The notes beneath the pieces are model-generated. The model was given only the letters and a program-made list of their open reading frames with translations. It was not told where the DNA came from and ran no database searches. DNA of 64,000 nt, from the NCBI GenBank assembly GCA_004194705.1, contig SADC01001226.1:62001-126000 (forward strand), read 5' to 3'. This stretch comes from Ditylenchus dipsaci (Eukaryota; Nematoda; Chromadorea; Rhabditida; Anguinidae). The translations under genes and the position numbers were made by a program. Positions 41,181-52,399 of the stretch are shown one piece after another (positions within the stretch are counted from its first letter, which is position 1; the number at the start of each line of letters is the position of its first letter).

Positions 41181-42430
41181 AAAAACTTGAAAAAAGTAAC
41201 TCTACGGTGGTCAGTGGCCTTTGTGAACCGTCAATGTCACGATTTTTGCCTATCCACTTCAAAGAGGTAAACATGCCACTATTTCAATATATTTATTATA
41301 TTTCACGTGCAAAAAAAGCGCGGATTGCGAGCTTTCAAATGACATATCGTGGAGGTATTTACGATAATCGAATGAAAATCTTTACCTTGAAGAAACAATT
41401 GTTTTACTTTCAAAAACGTTCTTCATACAAAAATATGTACAAAAAAGTGTGAAATATAATACGCCGTTTTTAATTTATTTTGCAGATAATTTATTTTCTT
41501 AACACGTCGGGTACGCATTCTGCGACCTGTGGAGTTAGACTCAGAATTTCATGCTGATCATTTCTATATTATAAACTATGGGTAGTTTGATAATTAAAAG
41601 TGGCTCAAAAACACGATTTTTAAAAGTTGTCATTTTTGAACATTTTCTCATTATTCTAATAACCGTAACTAGCACTTTTTGTGATCATTGATTCTCGATT
41701 CTCGTAACTATTTTGAAGCCCATTCTAAGGGCTTTTAAAAAACATATTACACGCCTGTAAATGTTTCTAAATTGTAAATAACATTATTGAAAATATCGAA
41801 AATTCCATTTTTTGAAAATCGAACTTTTTACGAATTTCGGCTCGAAAACCTACTTTAGAGCACATGTCAAAAATTGAAATTTTGCGCCATGTGAAAGAGC
41901 GATCAATTTCCCTCCTGGATGTGACCTTAGTTCGTTTTCGTCTGATAAATTAACTCAAAAAAGTGGCGCCAATTTGAAAAAAAGGGAATTTCTAATATTG
42001 AATTTTTAAAGGATACCTGGTTCGGTTTAGTATTTGTGAATATTCCAAGAAAAATTTTATCTCTAATATACCAAAATGATCAGCAGGGGAAATTTAACAG
42101 AACTGGTGCAAAGACTCGCAAGACAACAAGCCAATTTTAACAAATTTAAGCCAAAACAATTTAATTAATACATGTGTTGCAACAGGAGGGAAATGGCTGT
42201 TTCTTTTAGTTTGAGAAGGAAACAAAGTGTCCATGTATGACATTGCTTCCGCTTAGAAAAACCACGTAGTACTTTCCATAAACAGGTATCTACCTTCAGA
42301 ACCCGAATTTTGGATTTAGTAAAAAGTAAATGAAAACTTTATGTCATAATCAAAATTATGTCCTGAGAACAGTTTGATATTACCAAAATAACGACTTCAG
42401 TTGCCAAAACGCCAGTGCCGGGGTATTTAT
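41181..42430. other. AT-rich stretch without a gene
   Basis: No recognisable gene or clear repeat boundary; AT-rich with short A/T homopolymers. Confidence 0.4.
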
Positions 42431-42599
42431 CGTATGGCTGGAGTTTAGAATGTGACCTTTTTCTAAAAATGGTCAAAATCAGTTTTTTTAGTTGTGTAAC
42501 ATTGTAAAAAATGCTCAGCATTCATTTTTATTGTTGGGAAAGCCAATTTTTCAAAAAAAAAAATTTTTTCGAAACCACAGGGGGGTATCATGGTTTTAG

Positions 42600-43779
42600 T
42601 AGGGTTGGTAGTTTCCCGGGAAAATTCAAAACACGGGAAAGTTCCCGGGAAATTTCCCGGGAAATTCCCAAAGTCGGGAAAAAATCGGGAAAATTGATAA
42701 AGAACTTTATACAGAAAAACATAACAACTCGATCAAAATCATGCATAAATAGATCAAATTCATCCTCAAATGTGTTAGTTTCTTCATCAATTTCTTCATT
42801 TCGTTCTTCCATCGCTTCTTCTACTTTCTGTTCTTTTACGGTTGACTTAAATAAATGAGCGTACTCCAGCATGAGATTATGTTGATGAACGTCACCTGGG
42901 AGGCCGTTTCCACCGCCATTCTGAAATCAACCAAAGTAACTTCACTTAAACAAAAAAGCAAACTGGTTGCGAAGCTTAGTATGGATTCCACCACGGAAAG
43001 ACCAGTTCCTTTCTGTGGGAGCAGCAGAGATCGGCAGATTGTGAAGCATTTGCACGACTTTGGACAGGATAGTGTCGCTGAACCAGGCCATCCACCACGT
43101 CCGCGTATTCGTCTTGTCATCGAGCGCATCCCAGGCGTATTTACGTTTGTCATGGGAGAAGATTCCAGTTCCTGCGAGCCACGAAGCACATTCAGACATC
43201 ACCTGAAACGGGATAATCCATTTTAATCAGTTAACCAAAACCAATTATCGTGACAACTTGACTTTCTTCGAAAGAGGCGACTGACTGCGACTTCGGCGTT
43301 TGACGGATGGTTTCCTCAGCTGGCGGTCAATTTCCCTCCTTGCCTCGGCTCCGACTTGATTGCAGCTCTAAAATCAAATAGTAAACACAAAAGCAATCAA
43401 CAATTACCGTCAAGTGATTCTCCATCTTCGTGGCATCGTTCACATAGCGACCAGTCTTCGCACCCTCCTTGTAGCAGAACTTGCAGTAGGCGACCGGCAC
43501 CCGTTTCCCATTCGGATCCTCTTCTTGCTTGTTAAAGTATTCCCAACTCCACGATATTTTTCTGCCATAAGACATCGAAAATCTGTAAGTAAGGCATGAT
43601 AAGCCTTAACACGAACAAAAACAACAATAGAAAGTTGATATAAAAAGAAAACATTGTAACTTGCAAAACATTTTGAATTTTCCCGATTTTTCGGGAATTT
43701 TCCCGCTTCAAACTTTCCCGGGAAATTTCCCGGGAAATTTTCCGGAATTTTCCCGGGAATTTCCCGTCCACCAACCCTA
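42600..43779 (-). mobile_element. hAT transposon, internally deleted
   Basis: Ends TAGGGTTGG and CCAACCCTA with long inverted subterminal zones rich in TTTCCCGGGAAA (42610-42690 and 43680-43770). Flanks GGTTTTAG (42592-42599) and GTTTTTAG (43780-43787) match at 7 of 8 bases, as expected of the 8-bp hAT target duplication. It encodes the two ends of a hAT transposase on the minus strand. Confidence 0.85.
42855..43575 (-). pseudogene. hAT transposase remnant: BED finger and dimerisation domain
   Basis: The 5' exon at 43575-43430 (minus) starts MSYGRKISWSWEYF and contains a BED-type zinc finger (AYCKFCYKEG...KMENHL). Downstream, 43202-42942 reads WLAGTGIFSHDKRKYAW and LPISAAPTERNWSFRGG, the C-terminal hAT dimerisation region. 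The RNase-H-like catalytic core that should separate them (usually several hundred residues) is absent. This is therefore a deletion derivative unable to make active transposase but still carrying its ends. An acidic C-terminal tail follows near 42850-42750. Confidence 0.8.
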
Positions 43780-44002
43780 GTTTTTAGTCAAAATTTGAAA
43801 AATTTAAATTGGCGCCTTTTGAATTTAAAAGGGAATAAGGGCTGTATTGGGAGGGAAGGGAATAAAAGGGGGCCACTTTTATGGCAGAACATCATAAATT
43901 TGAATATCTATATTCTTCGACTGCCTCACCATGTTTTTCAACTGGGCCGTGGCAAAAAAGACTCTATATGCATTTTATGGTCAAGAGTACTTCTCGGAAT
44001 CA

Positions 44003-44210
44003 TGTCTAAGGTAAGTGTGTGCGCGCATCTCTAACTCTCAAGCCCCTGCGCCCCTTCGGGGGCGCAGGGGGCTTGGGGGCTTGGAGTTGAGATGCGCACA
44101 CCCACATACCTTAGACACAAATCACTCGAAAGTGACTCTGGATGCATGAAAAAGCATGCATACCAGAGTTTATTTATGCGGTAGGCCCCAGTATTCAAAA
44201 CTATGTTCAA
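44003..44210. repeat. structured GC-hairpin repeat, copy 2
   Basis: Same layout as 24359-24548: CATCTCTAACTC pairs with GAGTTGAGATG around a GCCCCTGCGCCCC-TTCG-GGGGCGCAGGGGGC hairpin with a four-base loop. ACTCTGG...CCAGAGT and ATGCGGTAGGCCCCAG follow. In this copy the stem extends outward (GTCTAAGGTA with TACCTTAGAC), giving about 55 paired positions. Confidence 0.7.
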
Positions 44211-44529
44211 CATCTTCTTGTTAGTGGGCCCTGTGTGATTAGTGGCCCCTTTTATTCCTTCCCCTCCCTATACAGCCCTTAATCCTTTTAAATTCAAAAG
44301 GCGCCAATTTAAATTTTTCAAATTTGACTAAAAACCATGAACCCCCCTGTGGTTCGAAAAAATTTTTTTTTTGAAAAATTGGCTTTCCCAACAATAAAAA
44401 TGAATGCTGAGCATTTTTTACAATGTTACACAACTAAAAAAACTGATTTTGACCATTTTTAGAAAAAGGTCACATTCTAAACTTTAGCCATCGTATTTCC
44501 TATAATATGCCACCATGCTTTAAATAGTA

Positions 44530-44720
44530 ATCGTGGTAGTGGTACTCAGGTGGTAATACCTTAGTAGCCGTATCCGGGTGGGGAAACCGAGGTGCTGGCC
44601 CCAAGATGATTCAACATAAATGGTGGGTTTCAAAAAAACGGTCTAACATACGACCACCTGAGTGCGGCCAACTGAATACTACCATTTAGGTACCTGGAAG
44701 CGCAGTGGAAGCGCCCATGT
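44530..44720 (+). repeat. diverged GGTACC/ACCAC repeat field
   Basis: Loose copies of TGGTACTCAGGTGGTA, related to the runs at 46440-46880 and 51665-52270. No coding meaning. Confidence 0.45.
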
Positions 44721-45038
44721 AGCAACAAATCCAAGTGGTCGTCCACTTGGATCAAAAATTTTTTTGGAACTTATTTAGTCCGGGGGGGCGCATTTTATAA
44801 TTTTCCTCAGATGTTGTTCAAACGTCAAACAAGTAACTTTTCTTTTTAAAAGCGAATAAAACGTTGTTTTCTGACATTTTTCCATATATAAAATTGATTT
44901 TTTGAAGAAAAATTTTTGACTCAAATTTCACCGAAATCTTGATTTACCTTGGTCCCCAAGGCAAAAAGTAAATCTTTAGTCAAAAATTTTTTTTCAAAAG
45001 ATCGAATTAATAAAATTAAAATAAAATAGAATAAAATA

Positions 45039-45838
45039 CAGTCCAACCTCTCATTAACATACTCCCCCATTAACATACGGGTGGCTAAGGTTTGGTTGAT
45101 TTGTTCGAAATTAATGCAAAATTACCTAGCCCATTAACAAACACCTCTCATTAACATACGGCCGGGCCCGGTCCCGTTCTAACAATTGGCTCTCTTATTA
45201 ACATACAGTCAAAGCTTTTTCGAATTTTTTCGAATTAAACCCTCTTCCTACAAAAAAAAAATTCTACAAAATCTTAATTTTTTTAAAGAGTTTGAGGGAC
45301 GAAGGCAATTTTTTTCAATTTTATAAAAAAAATTGCCTTGGTTCCTCAAGTTTTTCTAAATTTGTCATGAAAGACTGCCTTAGTCTCCCAAGCTGATTTA
45401 AACGGGCATGATCACCTGTTTTACAATTTATCCCTGCATATTCTAAAATGTTTCCGAATCATTGAACTTTTATACAGACTTTTCAGCTTAGTTTCTAACA
45501 AAACAAGGCCTAGAACTTTATTTTAGGTATAGTTTTGTTAAAAACCAAGTCGAAAAATCCGTACAGAAGTTCAATAATTCGGAAAATTTTTTGAATTGGT
45601 AGAACAAATTTTACCTCAGGCGAACATACCCCTATAACTGAGAGGTGTGTTCCGAAATTGACTGAAAGGTGTGTTCCTAAATTTGGCCATAAAATTGAAC
45701 GGACTCTCCCATTAACATACACCAAGCTAAATTATGGAATCTGGCTCTCTCATTAACATACTACCCATTAACATACACCTCTCATTAACATACGGCAAGT
45801 CCGGTCCCAAGGGTGTATGTTAATGAGAGGTTTGACTG
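45039..45838. mobile_element. pogo/Tigger-type MITE with CATTAACATAC repeats
   Basis: CAGTCCAACCTCTCATTAAC and GTTAATGAGAGGTTTGACTG are inverted ends. TA flanks both (45037-45038 and 45839-45840). The word CATTAACATAC occurs about ten times, mostly near the ends. An inner inverted pair (TTTTAGGTATAGTTTTGTTA near 45520) lies at the centre. Non-coding. Confidence 0.82.
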
Positions 45839-46197
45839 TATAAAATATAAAATTGAATTAATAAAATGTTAGAAAACAACATTTTTATTTTTAGGCTTAG
45901 GAAACTTTAAAATATAATTTGAGAAAATTTATGAAATGCGTCCCTCCCCCCCCCCCCCCGACTAAATAAGTGCCATTTTTTACGTTTTTCATGTCCCAAA
46001 ACCTGTTTTTTGAACCAACTCGGGCATGCTGAAGATTTTAATAGTAAAATAAGGTTTCGTATGATATTTTTTCAGTATGGGAAATGATTGATTTTACCAA
46101 AACTCAAAAAATATTCTAAAATTCTACCTCTATCAAACCATCTCAGCATGCCCGAATTAGTCCAGAAAACAGGTTTTGGAACCCGAAAAAGTAAATA

Positions 46198-46383
46198 CAC
46201 TGAACTCTCGATACAGTGTACCCTCGATATAGTGTAGATCTCGATATAGTGTATATTTTTTCAACCTCATTTAGTCAGCTCTAAGCCAAACTGGCTTACA
46301 GTGTACTCTCTATATAGTGTAACCCTCGATATAGTCTATATTTTTCCGATCCCCGCGAGCTACACTGTATCGAGAGTGGACTG
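46198..46383. mobile_element. pogo/Tigger-type MITE (GATATAGTGTA)
   Basis: CACTGAACTCTCGATACAG on the left and CTGTATCGAGAGTGGACTG on the right are inverted, with TA outside both (46196-46197 and 46384-46385). The interior repeats CCTCGATATAGTGTA. Confidence 0.8.
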
Positions 46384-46548
46384 TAACAATTTTGCTCCAA
46401 ATTGTTATTTTCAAATTGTTTTTTTTTGTGGACGACCACTTGGTTTCATCCAAATGACCCAGCTACCAACATGGTCAGATGCACTACAAAATGGTCTTAT
46501 ATACAACCTGGGTACTGCCAAATGAGTGATACCATTCAGTTACTACTA

Positions 46549-46734
46549 CAGTCAAACCTCGATAATCCGCCACCCCGCTAAACCGCCACCCTCGATAAAC
46601 CGCCACCTTCAATAAGCCCGATTTGGTTGGCCGTCAGAGAAACTCAACAAAGTTTACCCCGCTAAACCGCCACCTCGATAATCCGCCACCCTCGGATCGG
46701 TCCCATGGGGTGGCGAATTATCGAGGTTTGACTG
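46549..46734. mobile_element. pogo/Tigger-type MITE (AACCGCCACC)
   Basis: CAGTCAAACCTCGATAATC and GATTATCGAGGTTTGACTG-like inverted ends; TA on both sides (46547-46548 and 46735-46736). The interior repeats CCTCGATAAACCGCCACC five to six times. Confidence 0.82.
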
Positions 46735-47084
46735 TACCTAGAAACTACCATCTACCACTATCTAAGTACAACTACCAATCTGAGTATCATTAACCTTAGT
46801 ACGATACCTAGGCAGTGCCTTGGTACTACCACCTGAGTGCCGCTTTCGGTACTACCACATGGTCAAAACTGGGATCCTGTAAGTCAAACCGCTGTTTCGG
46901 TATAATCAAACCGTGTTCAGGACACGATTCTGGATGAGTCATAGTGATTTTTAATCACTTAAAGCTAAATCTAAAACTTTGGGTCTGGAGGTGGATACCC
47001 ATATAGGAGAAGTGCCACGTGGCTTTCATACCCATCACGAGGCTTCCAGGTCCTGAAAAAACTACTTTAGTCAAGAAAACAAAA

Positions 47085-47160
47085 TGTATGCCACCACCAG
47101 GATTCAAACCTGTAACCTTAAAAATATGTTGATCATTTCGGTTGTTGATCAATTCGGTGT
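47085..47160 (-). repeat. tRNA-like SINE fragment
   Basis: The minus strand reads GTTACAGGTTTGAATCCTGG, a B-box, beside the repeated TTGATCATTTCGG words. No full tRNA fold. Confidence 0.3.
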
Positions 47161-47912
47161 TGATTAATTCAGTGCCGCCCGTCTAGTTTAAATGTGTTCA
47201 TATCGCAACTTTGGCACTATGCATTTTATTTAAAATATTAAATGCAACTCTGCGCGCTTTTATTATTCTTTTCTTTTACTGCTATCTTCTAATTACATTG
47301 GCTTGCTGTGTCTGAACTGGATCTGTTTCGTAGTACAATCAAACCTCGATATAGTGACGCCCTGGGGACCGGCTTCGGCTCACTATATCGGAGTGTCACT
47401 ATAGCGAGCATTTTTTACCGGATTTTATGTCATGTGTCACTGTAGCGATTTTTTTGAATTTTGCGCTTTCTCCCAGATAATTTACGGTTGCCTGCACTTG
47501 AAACAACTCTGAAACAACACAAATTCACAACAGACTATGAAGTTTTTCACTTATTAGAAATAGCAACTCATTCTGCGTCGAATAGGCTTTTTAAAAACTG
47601 TGAATCATCAGATTTTCACTAAGCATGAACTGTTTTAGCCGTTTAAACGACTATGAATCATTGAATTTTTATCGAGTATTAATTATTTTAAGAAATATAC
47701 TGGTTTTGCTGAGTACCGAACTTTGGGAGGCCACAGCTCAGCGAATTCTTCACAAAAGGTGGCCGAATTTGATTTTATTGTACTCAGCACATTGCAGGCT
47801 ATCATTTGAGCAAAAACACTTAATTTCCATTTTCCAAGGGTCCCGACCAAAGGACAAGATTACAAAACTTCTCTTTTAAACTTCTTTACCAAAGCTGATC
47901 GATTGCTATTAT

Positions 47913-48952
47913 GGGTGGTATTTAATTCTGCCCCCTAATCTGTGAAAAATGCCCCCTAATTCGAATTGCCTCCTAATTACTGAAAAATGCCCCCTAATTA
48001 CTGAAAAATGCCCCCTAATTTCGGGAAAATGCCCCCTAATTTCTTTTCTTGTCGTTTTTAGTCAAAATTTCGCGGGAATTCAAATTTTCTAGTCAGAAAA
48101 TAACTTGGATTGGTCAGAATCCCACCGCGGAATGGCCAGAAGCGCATGAAAGTTGGTTTTTTGGGGTTTACTAAACGGGGTATACTTATTGTGAAAAATT
48201 GCTCAGAATTACAGGCTTATGGTGGTTTTTAAATTTTTCAGTCTGAACCAACCAAACCAAGTGGTCGTCCACTTGGATCAAAAATTTTTTTACGTTTTTC
48301 ATGGTCCAAAACCTGTTTTCTAGATCAACTCGGGCATGCTGAAGATGGTTTGACAGTAGTAAAATGCCGTTTTCTCGAGTACTTTTTGAGTTTTGAGGAA
48401 TAATTGATTTTGGTGAAATCATTTATTTGCCAAAACTCAAAAAATACTCGAGAAAACGCCATTTTACTACTGTCAAACCATCTCCAGCATGCCCGAGTTA
48501 ATCTAGAAAACAGGTTTTGGACCACGAAAAACGTAAAAAAATTTTTGATCCAAGTGGACGACCCCTTGGTTTGGTTGGTTCAGACTAAAAAATTTAAAAA
48601 CCACCGTAAGCCTGGAATTCTGAGCAATTAAGCCCATCGGACCCGAAATCTGATCCGCTCAATCGATTTTTCACAAAAAGTATACCCCCCCCCTTTAGTA
48701 AACCCCAAAAAACCAACTTTCAGGCTCTTCTGGCCATTCCGCGGTGGGATTCTGACCAATCCAAGTTATTTTCTGACTAGAAATTTGAATTCCCGCAAAA
48801 TTTTGACTAAAAATGACGAGAAAAAAAATTAGGGGGCATTTTTCCGAAATTAGGGGCATTTTTCAGTAATTAGGGGGCAATTCAAATTAGGGGCATTTTT
48901 CCCGAAATTAGGGGCATTTTCACAGATTAAGGGGCAGAATTAAATATTTCCC
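47913..48952. mobile_element. 1.04-kb palindromic element with 9-bp target duplication
   Basis: Almost the whole element is a palindrome centred near 48433. The ends carry tandem copies of GCCCCCTAATTTCGGGAAAAAT-type units (47930-48045 and 48825-48945). TGCTATTAT lies exactly outside both ends (47904-47912 and 48953-48961). The 9-bp duplication and repeat-built arms fit a MULE-type foldback. It shares the AAGTGGTCGTCCACTTGG words with 44.7-46.4 kb. Non-coding. Confidence 0.88.
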
Positions 48953-49068
48953 TGCTATTATTGTTGATGAAAGCTTTTTTTTGCTTGTCGTATGGTTAAA
49001 GTGCTTCTTGTTGGCAGCAGAAACTGAATTAGTTTCGTCAAATTAAAGAAGTTGACGAAGAACCATAA

Positions 49069-50507
49069 AGCTACGTTCACATACTGCGACTCCCCTCCGA
49101 CTCCACCTCCGACTACTCGGGAGTATGTGAACACCTCCGCTTTCGACTACGATTTCGAGAAACTGTTCATATACTATGACTCCGACTCCGACGCCATTGT
49201 GAACACTCTGCGACTCCGACTCCGTTTTCGCGAAGTGTTCATATACTGCGACTCCGACTCCGACGCCATTGTGAACACTCTGCGACTCCGACTCCGTTTT
49301 CGGTCCTGTGTTCACAATGGAGTCGCAGTCAGAGTCGGGAGTCGGAGTCGCAGTATGTGAACACCAAATTTTTAAAATTTTTCATTTTTCTTAACCTTCA
49401 TATTAACTTTTTTTTATTAAATAGATATACAAAATTTAATGCTATATGGAAGCATTGAAGCGTTTTTAACAGTTTTATCACCTCAATCCACCCAAAACCT
49501 ACCACTAAACGGACGAGACTCAACTCGTATATATTTTTGAACAAACTTTCCAGAAACTGAATACGTTAAGATCAGATCAAAATATTTTCTAGGAGTCGAT
49601 AAATAGCCACTCTGAGTAGATCAATCAGAAAACTCACCTACTTCAGTATGAATTTCAACTCACAGAAATTATTCTGAACTTATCTCGAATGATCCGGATT
49701 CTGGAAAAAATTTTAGTATTATGAGTCACTTTCCAAAAACTTTTGTCTTGAAAATAGACGAGTTTTAAAAATTCGTTCAAAAATCTATACGAGTTGGTGT
49801 TTTACCCCACTAAACAGCCGTCCTCTCCCACACCATTAACCAAACATCCGAAACTGCACCAACTTGGCCTTAATTTCTAAAAAATGCCTTTAATTACTTC
49901 TTTAATTACCCAAACGACTTGAAGTTAGTGTATAGGTTGGTTTAAAAAATTTCAAAGTGTTTTGGGGTGGCCTTGCGTGATTCAAGACTTTTTGCGATTA
50001 TAAGAGTATTTTGAAATGGTTTGAGGTGGTTTCGGATGATTCATGGTAATTCGGGACGTTTGCAATAGTTTGGTATAAAAGTGGCACTCATTTTGAAATG
50101 GCTGTGTTTACTCGTAAAACTCGCAAAAAAACTCTGCTTAGCTCAAAAAATTGGCTTTCTCACTTCAATTTAACCTTAGGAATATCAAACTATGCGAAAA
50201 AAGTTTTTTAATACACAAAAAAATCAAACATGTTTGATATGCGAAAATCGAGTAGTCGGAGGCGCGCCTCCAACCCCGACTACTGTATGTGAACACGCAA
50301 GAGTCGGAGGCGGAGGAGGAGTCGGAGGCGCAGTCGAAGGCGGAGGAGGGTATGTGAACACTCCTGTTCACATAGGTAGTCGGAGGTGGAGTCGGAGGCG
50401 GAGTCGAAGTCGGAGTATGTGAACACGAGTGTTCACATAAGTAGTCGGAGGCGGAGTAGTAGTCGGAGTCGGAGACGGAGGCGGAGTCGCAGTATGTGAA
50501 CGTAGCT
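49069..50507. mobile_element. non-autonomous PIF/Harbinger element with minisatellite termini
   Basis: Ends AGCTACGTTCACATACTGCG and its inverse. TAA lies outside both (49066-49068 and 50508-50510), the TWA-type duplication of PIF/Harbinger. The left arm (49069-49370) repeats GTGAACACTCTGCGACTCCG with a nearly exact 68-bp unit twice. The right arm (50255-50507) repeats GTCGGAGGCGGAGTCG. The centre is AT-rich and non-coding. Confidence 0.85.
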
Positions 50508-50819
50508 TAAAATTGAAGAGTATTCATTACGAATAAAAGCTGAAGAAACAAAGCAAATAATGGAAAAAGGATCTATACAATCTTGAAATGATGAGACTAA
50601 ATTAAATTATTTTGTAAAGTACTTATTTGAAATTTTCAATTTTTATCGACTTGATTGATGGGTATGTTTTAGTCAAAACCAAACAAATCGGCACCAAGGT
50701 GTCACTATATCGCAGGTGTCACTATATCGAGGTCTGACTGTTGTACAATTTTTAAATAAACTGAAGTCTAAGCATAGGATATTTTTCTATACTAAAAAAA
50801 TAACTGTGTCACTTTTAAT

Positions 50820-51053
50820 TAAAGGCCTGACCTCTTCCTACTCGGTGGTCCCCCGCCAATTCAAAAATTGTCCCTTGATCATTGGACTTCTGTACGGATT
50901 TTCCGCTAGGTTTCTAACAAAACTAAGCCTAAAATTTGATTTTAGGCCTAGTTTTGTTAGAAACGTGGCGGAAAAATCCGTACAGAAGTCCAATGATCAA
51001 GGGAAAATTTTTGAATGGCGGGGACCACCGAGTAGGAAGAGGTCAGGCCCTTT
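50820..51053. mobile_element. palindromic MITE family, copy 1
   Basis: A nearly perfect 234-bp palindrome from TAAAGGCCTGACCTCTTCC to GGAAGAGGTCAGGCCCTTTA, with centre AAAATTTGATTTTAGGCC. Two other copies occur at 57.67 and 59.48 kb. TA-type insertion is likely. Confidence 0.85.
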
Positions 51054-51664
51054 AATTACCTTTGAAGTGGGCGTGTAAAGTGGAAATCCTTTTTGACTTA
51101 AGGCACGTTCACAATAAAACAAAATCTCGCACCCACACCCACACTCTATTGTGAACACTCAAAATCCCGCACCCACACTCAGACCCACACCCGCACCCGC
51201 ACTCGTGTTCACAATTGCGTTTGAAAATCCCGCACTCACACTCAGACCCACACCCGCACTCACACCCTGTTTACAATGATGAGTGTGGGTGTGGGAGCGG
51301 GTGTGGGTGCGGGTGTGGGCAAATCTCACACTAGTTGTAAATCTCACACCCTGTTTTCAATGGACCTTATTTTACTCCTTCAAACCATTTGCTTCAACCT
51401 AAGGTTTTATTTCAGACTTGTTTTTGTTGTTGTTTTGTAGCTCATATATATTTTTGGGTACATTTTCTCGGTGTAGCTCAATTACATCGAATTACTCCGA
51501 TTGTCTACCTCGAACTATATTACCACAATTTTGTCCGGCAACAAATACAACGTTAGATTACCAAGTGTTCAGTTCTGTATTTTTTCAGTACAGTACGGCA
51601 GTATCTATGTTTCAGCACACAGTTAATAGTACTCATCGGCTTGTACTCAGTTTATATTAACCAA

Positions 51665-52280
51665 GTTGTGGTACCCAGGTGATGCGCAAGGTGATGCGGT
51701 GGTACCTTGGTAATATTAGTACGTCGTTATTGTAGTATTTGGTAGTATGTTAGTGGTGCACAGGTTGAGTTACCTTGGTGGCAGTATCTTAGTGAAGGTA
51801 CCTTTGTGGTGGTGCTTTGATGGTGGTACCTTTGTGGTGGTACTTTTATGGTGGTACCTGGTGGTGCTATCTTAGTGCTGGTACCAAGTTGGTGGTACCT
51901 TTGTGATGGTACCCACAAAGTGTTACCTGGGTAGTTGTACTCAGTGGGTGGTACCCAGGTGACGGTTTCCAGGTGGTACCCAAGTAGTGGCTTCACCTTG
52001 GTAGTGGTACCCACGTGGGGTGATCGCGGTAGGTAGGCGGCGATTCTTGTAACCACTATCAATTCGCCACTCCCCAATAGTTCACCAACCTCTAAAAACA
52101 TTTTCTCTTTACAGAACCCATATCGGGTTAGTGTTGTATCCAGGTTCGACTGTAGTAGTACCTTGGTACCTTGGTGCTTGTACCAGGTGGTGGTATCTTG
52201 GCAGTGGTTATCTTCATGGTGGTATCTTCATGGTACACTTCATGGTATCTTCATGGTGGTACACAGGTCGTTCCCAGGTC
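51665..52280 (+). repeat. GTGGTACC-rich minisatellite-like field
   Basis: Dozens of drifted copies of a 15-20 bp word such as GGTGGTACCTTTGTGGTGG. It occupies the non-coding side of the Harbinger element, between left arm and transposase. The same word is scattered at 44.5 and 46.8 kb. Confidence 0.75.
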
Positions 52281-52399
52281 AAATCTTCTTAAAATTTGTA
52301 GAAACTACCCCAAATCACACCAAAACAGCCTAATATTAGACAACACGTCCCAAAATGATTTATTGATCAACAAAAACATGTAACAGTAATAGCAGACAA

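Larger units (their letters stand above)
42434..44490. mobile_element. foldback element interrupted by a hAT element
   Basis: The arms 42434-42595 and about 44333-44490 are inverted copies (GAGTTTAGAATGTGACC ... CCACAGGGGGG). A further inner inverted zone includes AAATTTAAATTGGCGCC (43795-43815) against 44290-44330. A hAT deletion derivative and a structured GC-hairpin repeat are nested inside. Non-coding itself. Confidence 0.75.
44728..46445. mobile_element. foldback related to the 47.9-kb palindrome, with nested MITEs
   Basis: CCAAGTGGTCGTCCACTTGG at about 44728 and its partial inverse GTGGACGACCACTTGG at 46430 bound the segment. Inner words (AACTCGGGCATGCTGAAGA at 46018, the GGGGGG/CCCCCC runs at 44780 and 45945) also pair. 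The same words occur in the palindrome at 47913-48952, so the two are relatives. Two pogo-type MITEs lie inside. Confidence 0.5.
47336..50740. mobile_element. pogo-type element ends enclosing two later insertions
   Basis: CAATCAAACCTCGATATAGTG at 47336 and CACTATATCGAGGTCTGACTG ending at 50740 are inverted and belong together. Between them sit a palindromic element with its own duplication (47913-48952) and a satellite-ended Harbinger element (49069-50507). Without these the element is about 0.9 kb. The 47625-47879 open frame inside it has no recognised domain. Confidence 0.65.

Noticed and set aside
49043..49360. Asp-Ser or Val-Gly rich frames at 49.0-49.4, 50.2-50.4, 51.2-51.3 and 53.5-53.9 kb
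   Set aside because: Products of Harbinger arm minisatellites, mirrored on both strands.
50716..51078. 120-codon frame and the 157-codon frame at 57669-58142
   Set aside because: They arise from copies of the palindromic MITE and adjoining MITE; similar peptides come from repeat identity.
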